Shown: positions 25,574 to 33,897, counted from the first letter of the stretch. The stretch: 64,000 bases of DNA from an uncultured Oscillospiraceae bacterium (GCA_934589225.1 CAKTNS010000002.1:1-64000); one strand, 5' to 3'. Numbers and translations: made by a program. Notes: generated by a model from the letters alone, not told the origin.

Positions 25574-26697
25574 TGCGTAGGAACAGAGTTTTCGCCGCAA
25601 TGCTTGCAATTCTCATGGTCGTGTCGCTGACCGCCTGTGGCCGGGAGTCCGTCGGGACTCCCGGCGGTGAGCTGGAAAACGGCGTTGCGGCCATTGAGAA
25701 TGCTATGACAACGAAACCAAGCGAAAACAGTTCCGCTTCCTCCACCCCCATCGATGATCTGCGCGACGGATCTTCTACGGACACCGTAGCCACGCCGGAC
25801 GATTTTCCTGATGCATACAACTACGGCAACGGCAAGATTTCCGATTATTCCCGCACAGCCATGCTGCAAAAGATGCCGGAACCGGCAGGTAATAAGACTG
25901 TTCTGAACACGGTAGCAGACCCTGCAAACATTCAGGTGCTCTATCTCTGGGAGGAGGGCAATGTCCCCGCCAAGACGAAATTTACGCAGGACATGACCGG
26001 ATATTTCGATGATTGGGACTTCCGCCCCTATGTCACCGCTATCCCCGTCCGGGAGGGCGTGAAGCCAAAAGGCGCGGTGGTGCTGATGGCGGGCGGCGCT
26101 TATCAGTTCCGGGGCAACTATACCGATTCGCTGCCCACCGCCGCAACACTGCGAGAGCTGGGGTTCCAGACCTTCATCGTAGATTACCGCCTGTCTCCTT
26201 ATACGCAGGAGGAAGGTGCGTTGGATGTAGCAAGAGCTGTCCGCTTTGTCCGCAAAAATGCGGAGGTCTACGGTATTGACCCAGATGATATTGCCGTCAT
26301 GGGCTTTTCGGCGGGCGGCATTCAGGCCGGTGAATTTCTGATGCATTATGACGAAGATGTGACCGGCACAGCGCTGGACAGCACCTATGTGCCGGACGAG
26401 CTGGACGCCGTTCTCGCCTATGCCTCCGCCGCAGGCATGATCCATTCCTTCTATGGCCGCCTCAGCGTGGGAAATATGGATGCAAGTTGGCTGGACGAGG
26501 GCAATTTGCCGCCGACCTTCTATGTCTATGGCACCGAGGATCCCTTCTATCGTCAGTTCCAGCAGCAATATGATGTAATCTCTAGAATGGGCATTTCCAC
26601 CGGGCGCATCGTGCTGAACGGTTGGCCTCATGGCTTCGGCTCCGATGGTGGCTGGGTTAAGGACTACGCCGCATGGCTGGAAACAATTTTCGCATAA
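25573..26697 (+). CDS. Secreted lipoprotein alpha/beta hydrolase (cargo gene 5)
   Basis: 374 residues from ATG 25573 (TGATG overlap). Lipobox LTAC, long linker to about residue 130, then an alpha/beta-hydrolase of the carboxylesterase/BD-FAE type: AVVLMAGGAYQFRGN (oxyanion), nucleophile GFSAGGIQAGEF, acid in YGTEDPFYRQF and His in GWPHGFGSDGG. All catalytic residues are present. Probably an ester or acyl hydrolase acting outside the membrane, beside the flavodoxin lipoprotein. Confidence 0.84.
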   Translation: MRRNRVFAAMLAILMVVSLTACGRESVGTPGGELENGVAAIENAMTTKPSENSSASSTPIDDLRDGSSTDTVATPDDFPDAYNYGNGKISDYSRTAMLQKMPEPAGNKTVLNTVADPANIQVLYLWEEGNVPAKTKFTQDMTGYFDDWDFRPYVTAIPVREGVKPKGAVVLMAGGAYQFRGNYTDSLPTAATLRELGFQTFIVDYRLSPYTQEEGALDVARAVRFVRKNAEVYGIDPDDIAVMGFSAGGIQAGEFLMHYDEDVTGTALDSTYVPDELDAVLAYASAAGMIHSFYGRLSVGNMDASWLDEGNLPPTFYVYGTEDPFYRQFQQQYDVISRMGISTGRIVLNGWPHGFGSDGGWVKDYAAWLETIFA

Positions 26698-26709
26698 GGA
26701 GTGATTTCG

Positions 26710-27330
26710 GTGAAAGCACTGTTAGTAAACGGTAGTCCCCATCCAAGGGGCTGCACATATACCGCCCTGACCGAGCTGAAAAACACGCTGGAGGCCGAGG
26801 GTATTGAAGTTGAGCTGCTCCATGTGGGCAACAAGGACATTCGCGGCTGTATTGCCTGCCGCAAATGTGCCCAGACCGGCAAATGCGTGTTTGACGATGT
26901 GGTCAATGAAGTCGCACCAAAGCTGGCGGAGGCGGATGCCTTTGTCATCGGGTGCCCGGTGTATTTCGCTTCCCCCGCAGGCGGAGCCATCTCCTTCATG
27001 GATCGGCTGTTTTTCAGCACGCTCGGTATCGACAAGACCATGAAGGTAGGTGCGGCGGTAGTCACCTGTCGGCGGGGCGGCAATACCGCCACCTTCGATG
27101 TACTGAACAAGTATTTCACCATGACAGGAATGCCGGTAGCGTCCAGCCAGTATTGGAACATGGTCTACGGCGGCTCTGCCGAGGAAGTAGCGCAGGATGC
27201 CGAAGGTTTGCAGACCATGCGGACGCTGGGGTATAACATGGCATTTATGATGAAGTCCTTTCAGTTGGGTAAGGAGCAGATCGGCTTGCCCCAGAAGGAA
27301 TCGCCGATTTTCACAAACTTTCACAGATAA
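26710..27330 (+). CDS. Cytoplasmic flavodoxin-like NAD(P)H-dependent FMN reductase (cargo gene 6)
   Basis: 206 residues from the GTG at 26710; AAGGAG sits just upstream, favouring it over the GTG at 26701. It shows ALLVNGSPHPRGCTY (FMN phosphate loop), CIACRKCAQTGKCVFDD (the Cys-rich hinge of iron-sulphur-flavoprotein/NADPH-FMN reductase relatives), GCPVYFASPAGG and TCRRGGNTATFD. It would reduce quinones, nitro or other acceptors using FMN. No signal sequence, so it works on the cytoplasmic side. Confidence 0.85.
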   Translation: MKALLVNGSPHPRGCTYTALTELKNTLEAEGIEVELLHVGNKDIRGCIACRKCAQTGKCVFDDVVNEVAPKLAEADAFVIGCPVYFASPAGGAISFMDRLFFSTLGIDKTMKVGAAVVTCRRGGNTATFDVLNKYFTMTGMPVASSQYWNMVYGGSAEEVAQDAEGLQTMRTLGYNMAFMMKSFQLGKEQIGLPQKESPIFTNFHR

Positions 27331-27343
27331 GGAGTGCTGCATT

Positions 27344-28093
27344 ATGAGAAAAATTACAGCAGGCAGAGATGTGCTTGGTGAATTTGCACCGAAGTTCGCA
27401 CAGCTCAATGATGATGTTCTTTTCGGTGAGGTCTGGAGCCGGGAAAGCGAGCTTTCCGCACGCGACCGCTCCCTCATCACCGTGACAGCGCTGATGGCGC
27501 AGGGGCTGACGGATACTTCCTTCGGTCATCATCTGGCAATGGCAAAAGAAAACGGGATCACCCGCAGCGAAATTACGGAGATCCTGACACACGCCGCATT
27601 TTATGCGGGTTGGCCGAAGGCATGGGCAGCATTCCGCATGGCAAAGGACATCTGGGCAGACGAAGAAACATCTGATGAAAAGCAGCGTCATCAAAACAGT
27701 ATGGTATTTCCCATCGGAGCACCCAATGATGGTTTCGCACAGTATTTCAGCGGGCAGAGCTATCTTGCGCCGGTTTCCACGGAGCAGGTCAAAATTTTCA
27801 ATGTGACCTTTGAACCCGCCTGCCGCAACAACTGGCACATCCATGAGGCTGACAAAGGCGGCGGACAGATCCTCGTCTGTGTGGCAGGCCGGGGCTACTA
27901 TCAGGAATGGGGCAAGGAGCCACAGGAGCTGCACCCCGGCGATGTGGTCAATATTGCGCCTGGAGTCAAGCACTGGCACGGCGTTGCACCGGACAGCTGG
28001 TTCTCCCATCTGGCGGTGGAAGTACCCGGAGAAAACTGCTGCAGTCAGTGGTGTGAGCCGGTGAGTGAAGAAGAATATCAAAAACTGAAATAA
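27344..28093 (+). CDS. Carboxymuconolactone decarboxylase-like domain fused to a cupin (cargo gene 7)
   Basis: 249 residues. The first 105 form a CMD domain (SELSARDRSLITVTALMAQG, FGHHLAMAKENGITRSEITEILTHAAFYAGWPKAW). It lacks the CXXC of AhpD peroxidase-type members, so simple peroxidase activity is unlikely. Residues about 130-249 form a cupin (NNWHIHEADKGGGQILVCVAGRG, ELHPGDVVNIAPGVKHWHG) with the usual His metal ligands. CMD-cupin fusions are frequent companions of aldo-keto reductases and flavodoxins in gut Clostridia, with unproven function. Confidence 0.86.
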   Translation: MRKITAGRDVLGEFAPKFAQLNDDVLFGEVWSRESELSARDRSLITVTALMAQGLTDTSFGHHLAMAKENGITRSEITEILTHAAFYAGWPKAWAAFRMAKDIWADEETSDEKQRHQNSMVFPIGAPNDGFAQYFSGQSYLAPVSTEQVKIFNVTFEPACRNNWHIHEADKGGGQILVCVAGRGYYQEWGKEPQELHPGDVVNIAPGVKHWHGVAPDSWFSHLAVEVPGENCCSQWCEPVSEEEYQKLK

Positions 28094-28104
28094 GGAGCAT
28101 CACT

Positions 28105-28554
28105 ATGAGTATTTTATTTATCAACGGCAGTCCCAACAAAAACGGGAACACCGCTGCACTGGCGGCGGAGCTGCTGAAAGATCACGAATATGAGACGTTG
28201 AACCTCACGGACTACACCATCGGCGCTTACGGCCAGAATCTCCCCGGCGACGGGCTGGATGCTGTCATTGGTGCCATGAAGCAGGCCGACACCATTGTCA
28301 TCGGCTCACCCCTGTACTGGCACAACATCTGCGGCAGTGTCCGCAATGTGCTGGATCGTTTCTACGGCAAGGTGGAGAACGGCGAACTGTCCGGACGTAA
28401 GCTGTATTTCGTGTTTCAGGGCGCGGCTCCCGAGAAATGGATGCTGGAAGCGGGCGAGTACACGATGAAGCGCTTCGCCGGCCTCTACGGTATGACCTAC
28501 GGCGGCATGGCAGCCAGCAAGGCCGATGCCGCCAAGCTGAACAAGGAAGTGTAA
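28105..28554 (+). CDS. Small flavodoxin-like NAD(P)H oxidoreductase (cargo gene 8)
   Basis: 149 residues, ATAAGGAG upstream. Typical flavodoxin_2-like core: SILFINGSPNKNGNTAALAAELL (FMN phosphate loop), IVIGSPLYWHNICGSVRNVLDRFYG and FVFQGAAPEKWMLEAGEYTMKRF. It differs from gene 6 in lacking the Cys-rich hinge. Probably a cytoplasmic quinone/nitro reductase. It ends one base before the next gene. Confidence 0.84.
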   Translation: MSILFINGSPNKNGNTAALAAELLKDHEYETLNLTDYTIGAYGQNLPGDGLDAVIGAMKQADTIVIGSPLYWHNICGSVRNVLDRFYGKVENGELSGRKLYFVFQGAAPEKWMLEAGEYTMKRFAGLYGMTYGGMAASKADAAKLNKEV

Positions 28555-28555
28555 A

Positions 28556-29557
28556 ATGCAGTACCGTACTTTGGGGAGTGATTTGACCGTTTCCGCTGTT
28601 GGCCTTGGATGCATGGGCATGAGCCACGCCTATGGCGCACCGGCCGACAAAAAGCAAATGACGGAGCTGCTGGCGCAGGCGGTGGATCTGGACTATACCT
28701 TTTTCGACACCGCCGAGGTCTACGGTACACCGGAGCATCCACATGACAATGAGGAACTGGTAGGTGCAGCGTTGAAGCCCTACCGCGATAAAATCGTGCT
28801 GGCGACCAAATTCGGCATCCATTTTGATATGACGAGCAACGCAACGAATAAGCCGATCGTGCCGGATTCCCGACCGGAGGTCATTCGTGCGTCCGTAGAT
28901 GCATCGCTGAAAAGATTGGACACCGACCACATCGACCTGTATTACCAGCACCGGCTGGACCCGAAAATCCCGATTGAGGAAGTGGCAGGTGTGATGGCCG
29001 ATCTGATCCGTGAGGGCAAGATCACCCACTGGGGGCTGTCCGAAGCAACGGATGACACGATCCGCCGCGCCCATGCAGTCTGCCCGGTGACAGCCATTCA
29101 GAACCGCTACTCCATGATGGCACGGTGGTATGAAAGTCTGTTCCCAGTGCTGGAAGAACTACACATCGGCTATGTGGCGTTCTCGCCGCTGGCTAACGGT
29201 TTTCTCTCCGGCAAGTATGATAAGAGCTCGCAGTTTGACGCTGAGACAGACTACCGCAGCGTCATGCCCCAGTTCCAACCGGAGAATATCGACCGCAACC
29301 ACGATCTTCTCACTTTGCTTCAAAAATTGGCAGAGCAGAACAACGCCACTCCCGCACAAATCTCACTGGCATGGATGCTATGCAAAAAACCGTACATTGT
29401 ACCCATTCCCGGCACGCGTCGGCTGAGCCGCCTGCTTGAAAATGCCGGTGCGGCAAATGTTACGCTGTCCGCCGAAGAAATCAGCGACATCGACGAGGCA
29501 CTGAACGGCATGGAAATATCAGAGGTGTTCGGCGGCAGCAAAACCGTAAATAGATGA
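28556..29557 (+). CDS. Aldo-keto reductase (cargo gene 9)
   Basis: 333 residues, a complete TIM-barrel aldo-keto reductase of the YajO/perakine-reductase type. The catalytic tetrad is visible: D in YTFFDTAEVYG with Y, K in IVLATKFG, H in YYQHRLDP. The NADPH-binding end is YIVPIPGTRRLSRLLENAGA. It reduces carbonyls (aldehydes, ketones). No close Shine-Dalgarno; it starts one base after the previous stop, so it is likely translated by coupling. Confidence 0.9.
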   Translation: MQYRTLGSDLTVSAVGLGCMGMSHAYGAPADKKQMTELLAQAVDLDYTFFDTAEVYGTPEHPHDNEELVGAALKPYRDKIVLATKFGIHFDMTSNATNKPIVPDSRPEVIRASVDASLKRLDTDHIDLYYQHRLDPKIPIEEVAGVMADLIREGKITHWGLSEATDDTIRRAHAVCPVTAIQNRYSMMARWYESLFPVLEELHIGYVAFSPLANGFLSGKYDKSSQFDAETDYRSVMPQFQPENIDRNHDLLTLLQKLAEQNNATPAQISLAWMLCKKPYIVPIPGTRRLSRLLENAGAANVTLSAEEISDIDEALNGMEISEVFGGSKTVNR

Positions 29558-29581
29558 TTTTATCAGAAAGGATGTTGTTTT

Positions 29582-30427
29582 ATGGAATATGCAAATCTTA
29601 ATAACGGCGTAAAAATGCCGATGGCCGGTATCGGCACATTTCTTTTGACCCCGGACGAGGCAGAGGCCTCCTGCGTCAGTGCCTTGCAGGACGGCTATCG
29701 CCTGATCGACACAGCCAACGCCTATGTGAACGAAAAGGCAGTTGGCCGCGCCATGAAAAAGTCCGGGTTGCAGCGGGAGGAAATTTTTCTCGAAACCAAG
29801 CTGTGGCCCAGCTTCTATGAGCAGCCCGATGCGGTGGACAAGACCCTTGCCCGGCTGGATACCCCCTACATCGACCTGCTGCTGATCCACCAGCCTGCTG
29901 GCAACTATGTGGATGGCTATCGCCAGATGGAAAAGGCGTACAAGGAGGGCAAGGTGCGCGCCATTGGCCTGTCCAACTTCAACCAAGCGCAGATTGAGGA
30001 GATTCTCTCCATCTGCGAGGTGCGCCCCACGGTATTACAGACCGAGCTGCACCCCTATCATCAGGAGCCTGAACTGAAAGCCTTCCTGAAGGAGAACTGC
30101 ATTGTGCCGCAGGCATGGTATCCGCTGGGCCACGGTGACAAGGCGCTGCTTCAGGAGCCGCTGTTTGCCCAGCTTGGCAAGAAGTACGGCAAGTCTGTGC
30201 CCCAGATCATTCTCCGCTGGCACATTCAGAGCGGAAACATCGTCATCCCCGGCTCCAAGAATCCCGACCATATCAAGTCCAACATTGAACTGTTCGACTT
30301 TGCTCTGACGGAGGACGAAATGGCGCAGATCACCGCCCTTAACAAGGATGTGCGCTACTACACCAGCACCCCGGAAATGCTTAAAAAATATGCGGAAATG
30401 GTTCCGCCGGTGGACGAGCAGAAATGA
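29582..30427 (+). CDS. Aldo-keto reductase, 2,5-diketogluconate-reductase-like (cargo gene 10)
   Basis: 281 residues, the shorter AKR5-type barrel: GVKMPMAGIGTFLL, GYRLIDTANAYVNEKAVGRAM (D and Y), FLETKLWP (K), LLLIHQPAG (H), then SGNIVIPGSKNPDHIKSNIELF for NADPH. Second carbonyl reductase of the operon, different in class from gene 9. Its last codons overlap the next gene by four bases (ATGA). Confidence 0.9.
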   Translation: MEYANLNNGVKMPMAGIGTFLLTPDEAEASCVSALQDGYRLIDTANAYVNEKAVGRAMKKSGLQREEIFLETKLWPSFYEQPDAVDKTLARLDTPYIDLLLIHQPAGNYVDGYRQMEKAYKEGKVRAIGLSNFNQAQIEEILSICEVRPTVLQTELHPYHQEPELKAFLKENCIVPQAWYPLGHGDKALLQEPLFAQLGKKYGKSVPQIILRWHIQSGNIVIPGSKNPDHIKSNIELFDFALTEDEMAQITALNKDVRYYTSTPEMLKKYAEMVPPVDEQK

Positions 30428-31305
30428 ATCGATTTCTTTCGCTTGCTGTGATTCTTGTGTTGATACTGACTCTCGCGGGGTGCGGAGCCGGTACAGCAGC
30501 GCCGATCCAGCCGGAGACAACGCCTGCACCGAGTGCCGAACCAACGGAAGAACCGTTGGAAAGCACAGCATCGGCTGTCACATCGGAGCCGGTTCAGACT
30601 GGTCTATTTGCAGAGCAGATTTTCTCCGGTGCGGACGGCGACATTCATTACAGCTATTATCTGCCAGACAGCTACGACGGCAGCCGAAAGTTTCCGATGA
30701 TGGTCGTTATGCCGGGCTATAACATGATGTGGTTCGGTGAAGATTCTTCCGGCAGCAATCTGAATTGGAGTGGCTTTACCGCATGGACAAGGCTGGACAC
30801 CGAGATGGTCGTGGTTTCTGCACAGCTCACTGACTGGGGCGAAAAATCCGCCCGGCAGGCCATTGAACTAACGGAATACTTTATCAATAATTTTGCCGTG
30901 GATACCAGCCGCGTCTATGCCGCCGGTTATTCTGCAGGAGGCGAAACCATGTCCCGTGCAGTGTCTATGCGGCCTGACCTATATGCGGCCTATCTCCACG
31001 GCGCTTCTCAGTGGGATGGCAGCTATGCACCTATTGCGGAGAATAGCGTGGCGGTCTATATCTACATGGCCGACGGCGACGAGTATTACGGCAGCGCCAA
31101 GGCCCGCTCGGCTTACGAAAATCTCCACGATGCCTATGAAAATGCCGGTTGGAGCGATGCCGACATCGATCAGGTTCTTCGTATTGAAACGCCCAATAAT
31201 GCCTTCTTCAACGAAAAGGGCATTTATAACTACCACGGCGGAGCCAATGTGGTCTTTGATGACCCGGACAATTTGAACTGGGTGATCTCTCACAGCAAAG
31301 GATGA
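30424..31305 (+). CDS. Secreted lipoprotein alpha/beta hydrolase, depolymerase-like (cargo gene 11)
   Basis: 293 residues. Lipobox LAGC (Cys about 20), Thr/Glu/Pro tether, then a hydrolase domain related to feruloyl-esterase/PHB-depolymerase-like proteins: IHYSYYLPDSYDGSRKFPMMVVMPGY, nucleophile AAGYSAGGETMSRA, a YMADGDEYYGSAKA acid region and a late His (YNYHGGANVVF). It is the third secreted hydrolase of the operon, and differs clearly in sequence from the other two, so the set is not a recent triplication. Translationally coupled to gene 10. Confidence 0.82.
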   Translation: MNRFLSLAVILVLILTLAGCGAGTAAPIQPETTPAPSAEPTEEPLESTASAVTSEPVQTGLFAEQIFSGADGDIHYSYYLPDSYDGSRKFPMMVVMPGYNMMWFGEDSSGSNLNWSGFTAWTRLDTEMVVVSAQLTDWGEKSARQAIELTEYFINNFAVDTSRVYAAGYSAGGETMSRAVSMRPDLYAAYLHGASQWDGSYAPIAENSVAVYIYMADGDEYYGSAKARSAYENLHDAYENAGWSDADIDQVLRIETPNNAFFNEKGIYNYHGGANVVFDDPDNLNWVISHSKG

Positions 31306-31309
31306 GGAC

Positions 31310-31996
31310 ATGAAACCAATTCTCAAAATAAAAATCACCGTAGATGCGGCCATGTCGGTGTCCATGCTGCTTCTGATGGCCTATGGCCTTGTGGGTGAGG
31401 CAGCCCACGAGTGGATCGGCATGGGAATGTTTGCCTTGTCCGTGGCGCACCATGTTTTGAACCGCCGATGGATTCAAGCTGTGCCGCGGGGGCACTACAC
31501 GCCCTTGCGCATCGTGCAGACGGCACTGGCTGGGCTGATTTTCCTGTGCATGGTTGGCTCTATGATCAGTGGCATTGTGCTGTCCCGTCATGTGTTTGCG
31601 TTTCTCCCCAGGCACGGCGGTTATGAATTGGCCGGAAAGCTGCATATTCTCTGCGCCTTTTGGGGCTTTGTGCTGATGAGCCTGCATTTGGGAATGCACT
31701 GGAATATGCTTCTGACCATGGCACGGAAGCACTTGCAGCTGAGCAAAATACGCACATGGGCGCTCCGAATTGCCGGATATTCTTTTGCTACCTACGGAGT
31801 CGTGACCTTCGTTCGCCGGGATGTGGGGCTTTACCTGCTGCTGAAAAGCCATTTCGTGTTCTTTGATTATTCCGAGCCGCTCATCACTTTCCTTCTGGAC
31901 TATCTGGCAGTGATGGGGCTGTTTGTGGCGATTGGTTATTTTATGAATATATTATTGCGCAATACAAATGCAACATCAAAGATTTGCTGTAAATAA
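31310..31996 (+). CDS. DUF4405 membrane protein, cytochrome-b561-like (cargo gene 12)
   Basis: 228 residues with about six membrane helices. Histidines lie in membrane-helix contexts: GEAAHEWIGMG, LSVAHHVLNRRW, LAGKLHILCAFWGFVLMSLHLGMHW. This matches DUF4405, whose members are thought to be b-type cytochromes that move electrons across the membrane, often beside extracytoplasmic flavoproteins. In this operon it is the natural candidate to feed the two outward-facing flavodoxins; that pairing is inference. It is the last gene of the run and is followed by a terminator. Confidence 0.8.
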   Translation: MKPILKIKITVDAAMSVSMLLLMAYGLVGEAAHEWIGMGMFALSVAHHVLNRRWIQAVPRGHYTPLRIVQTALAGLIFLCMVGSMISGIVLSRHVFAFLPRHGGYELAGKLHILCAFWGFVLMSLHLGMHWNMLLTMARKHLQLSKIRTWALRIAGYSFATYGVVTFVRRDVGLYLLLKSHFVFFDYSEPLITFLLDYLAVMGLFVAIGYFMNILLRNTNATSKICCK

Positions 31997-32063
31997 CTCA
32001 GGTAGTGTTCTTGGCAAGTCCTTTATGATCAAAAGTTTTTTTCAGCCAGACTGTCGCTTATTC

Positions 32064-32101
32064 TAAAAGGTCAATCTACCTGATGTAGGTTGGCCTTTTA
32101 T
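32064..32101 (+). terminator. Terminator of the cargo operon
   Basis: TAAAAGGTCAATCTAC (32064-32079) and GTAGGTTGGCCTTTTA (32085-32100) form a long stem with few mismatches and end in a T-rich tract, 70-100 bases after the DUF4405 stop codon. Confidence 0.8.
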
Positions 32102-32121
32102 AAATAAAGGGGGATGAGCAC

Positions 32122-32469
32122 ATGAGCGACTACAAAGATTGGATCAACCAAAATCCATTGACGATTGTAGAGTCTGGTTCTTTACATTTTTGCCTCGAAT
32201 ATCGCGAAGTAAACATCGCTGGTCAGATAGTTGAGTTGACCGCCAAAGAATTTGATATTCTGGCGCTGCTTATCTTGAATTCTCGCCGTGTGTTCACCTA
32301 TGAAATGATCATGGATATTATTTGGAAAGAGGATTATAACTTTTACTCGAAGAAAGCGATACATAATCATATCAGCAACCTAAAACGAAAGCTGCGAGAA
32401 TTATGTCCAGAACATGATTTTATCGTCAGTGTTCATGGAATCGGGTATAAATTTAGCCCAATGCCTTAA
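32122..32469 (+). CDS. Stand-alone OmpR-type winged-helix protein (no receiver domain)
   Basis: 115 residues, AAAGGGGGATG upstream. Residues about 20-112 form a complete Trans_reg_C winged helix: LTAKEFDILALLILNSRRVFTYEMIMDIIW, YSKKAIHNHISNLKRKLRE, DFIVSVHGIGYKFSP. OmpR-family response regulators have this as their C-terminal half; here the receiver domain is missing, and only a short unrelated N-terminus remains. It therefore cannot be switched by phosphorylation in the usual way. It separates the cargo from the recombination module. Confidence 0.85.
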   Translation: MSDYKDWINQNPLTIVESGSLHFCLEYREVNIAGQIVELTAKEFDILALLILNSRRVFTYEMIMDIIWKEDYNFYSKKAIHNHISNLKRKLRELCPEHDFIVSVHGIGYKFSPMP

Positions 32470-32911
32470 TGTAGAACAATAACCGAGTATGTGTTGACTA
32501 TTACGGGAACAAACATAGTAAACTACCCCGTATAATCTCCCTCAAAGATGAAGCGAGGCCGGGTCAGACCACACTTCACCCGGCTCTCCTTCCTTTGGGG
32601 AGGATTCCGGGATGCCGCCATGTTCTAAGCAACGATACCTATATAGCTGCTTTTTATATTGCCTTGACGCCGTAAGCCCTGGGTGGCTTGCGGCTTTTTT
32701 TACCTCTCCGAGCGCCTTTGCGTTCGATCCTCCGCCTCCGGGCGAAAATAGAGTATTCCTATGTGTGCGTGTATCTTCCGAAAGGTCGATATGCGCATTT
32801 TTGTTTACAGATGGCACCTCGGCTTTGTTATTCAGCTCGGGGTGCCGCTCGCCACCTCTGATTTCGATTTGCCTGACCTCAAAGCAACAAATCGAAATTG
32901 GAGGAAATCAA
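32470..32911. promoter_or_regulatory. 442-bp structured leader of the sigma-like gene
   Basis: No convincing gene. It holds several structures: TACGGG/CCCGTA (32502-32532, overlapping a TATAAT), GCCGGGT/ACCCGGC (32558-32584), a GCACC...GGTGC hairpin (32813-32844), and the perfect 11-bp repeat ATTTCGATTTG (32861-32871) / CAAATCGAAAT (32888-32898), which ends at the ribosome site. The strong terminator inside it is listed separately. Together this looks like a regulated leader controlling the sigma-like gene. Confidence 0.6.
32669..32702 (+). terminator. Terminator/attenuator in the sigma leader
   Basis: GCCGTAAGCC (32669-32678) and GGCTTGCGGC (32685-32694) pair (one G-T pair), followed by a run of seven to eight T. 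It lies 210 bases before the sigma-like start codon. Confidence 0.8.
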
Positions 32912-33337
32912 ATGACTATGATCAATCTCCGGGAATACTACCCGGATTCCTATACTACTGACTGCTTCATTGCCGTCCCTGACGAAATTGCCGAAACGCT
33001 GCGACGGTTCAAGCTGGAGGATGAAGCCTATCGGATCCGTACCTATCGGAACAAAGCCTACTTTTCGCTGGATTATGGCGAAAACATTGAGCGTGAGGCC
33101 GTGTTTTTCGTTATGACGCCCGCCGACATCTGGGAGCAGAAAGAGATCAACCGTCGGCTGCATGAAGCCATGAGCAAGCTCACGCCTCAGCAGAAGCGGC
33201 GCATTTATGCGAAGTTTTTTCTCCACATGAACAATGCGGAAATTGCCAGAGCTGAAGGTTGTGACATCACCTCAGTGCGGGACAGTATCAACCGTGGCCT
33301 TCGGCGGCTCAAAAAAATCTTTGAAAATCTGGGCTGA
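32912..33337 (+). CDS. Sigma-70 region 4-like regulatory protein of the element
   Basis: 141 residues from the ATG at 32912 (TTGGAGG upstream). The first 60 residues are variable (NLREYYPDSYTTDCFIAVPDEIAE). The C-terminal part is a sigma region 4 helix-turn-helix: MSKLTPQQKRRIYAKFFLHMNNAEIARAEGCDITSVRDSINRGLRRLKKIF (key residues AEIARAEGCDITSVRDSINR). No region 2 is seen. Such proteins sit in front of the recombinase genes in many Firmicute conjugative elements and probably regulate excision or transfer. Confidence 0.82.
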   Translation: MTMINLREYYPDSYTTDCFIAVPDEIAETLRRFKLEDEAYRIRTYRNKAYFSLDYGENIEREAVFFVMTPADIWEQKEINRRLHEAMSKLTPQQKRRIYAKFFLHMNNAEIARAEGCDITSVRDSINRGLRRLKKIFENLG

Positions 33338-33897
33338 CCCCACCCCTATTTGCCCGAAAAATGTACTGTATAGTGAAGGGACACATCAACGGCTACTTCA
33401 AGATACAGGAGGCTGAGCGGTACAAGGTCTATATGGCCGCCGTTTCTCATTAAGTCTGAATCCATGCTGTCCTTCGCCTGTACATTGATAACCGCATATA
33501 CGCTGCCATAGGTACGTTTCCCCGTACAGCAAGCAAAAGCAGGGTGGCGCCATGACGACGGCCATAGGAGGTGATAAATTTCCGGCCGCCCGAGCGATCT
33601 ACCGCAGCCTGTAAAACCAGCCCCGGCAAGCTGGGTGCCATGACCTGTACGGAATATAATGATACTTACTCACGTCCTCTCACAGACTTGCAGGGGAGCT
33701 CCTGCGGTGTGCGCCAGCTTTGGCAAAGCAGCGGCACCGTGGGACTATGATGCGGTTACGCTGACCGCAGCCTATGGCAGCCCCTATCTTTTCGCTGGGG
33801 GTGCGTGGCAAATACGGCGAAGCAAATCGAAATCAGATACCATGAGCCGGGCCTGTTTCTAATTTTGTGCAGGTCCGGCTTATTCATGTGGTTTTGA
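33338..33897. other. 560-bp noncoding stretch before the recombination module
   Basis: I see no convincing gene. A 30-codon reading frame (33361-33453) has no ribosome site, and a longer minus-strand frame (33450-33641) likewise. Small hairpins occur, for example TGCGGT/ACCGCA (33751-33769). A 15-base stretch CAAATCGAAATCAGA (33823-33837) is the exact reverse complement of 32857-32871 in the sigma leader. Confidence 0.5.

Noticed and set aside
32494..32536. Promoter TTGACT...TATAAT in the sigma leader
   Set aside because: The boxes are 31 bases apart, too far for one promoter; alternative pairings are weak.
33361..33453. 30-codon plus-strand frame after the sigma-like gene
   Set aside because: No ribosome site; too short to support without conservation data.
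33450..33641. 63-codon minus-strand frame between sigma and TnpW-like genes
   Set aside because: No ribosome site and no similarity I can name; the region looks noncoding.
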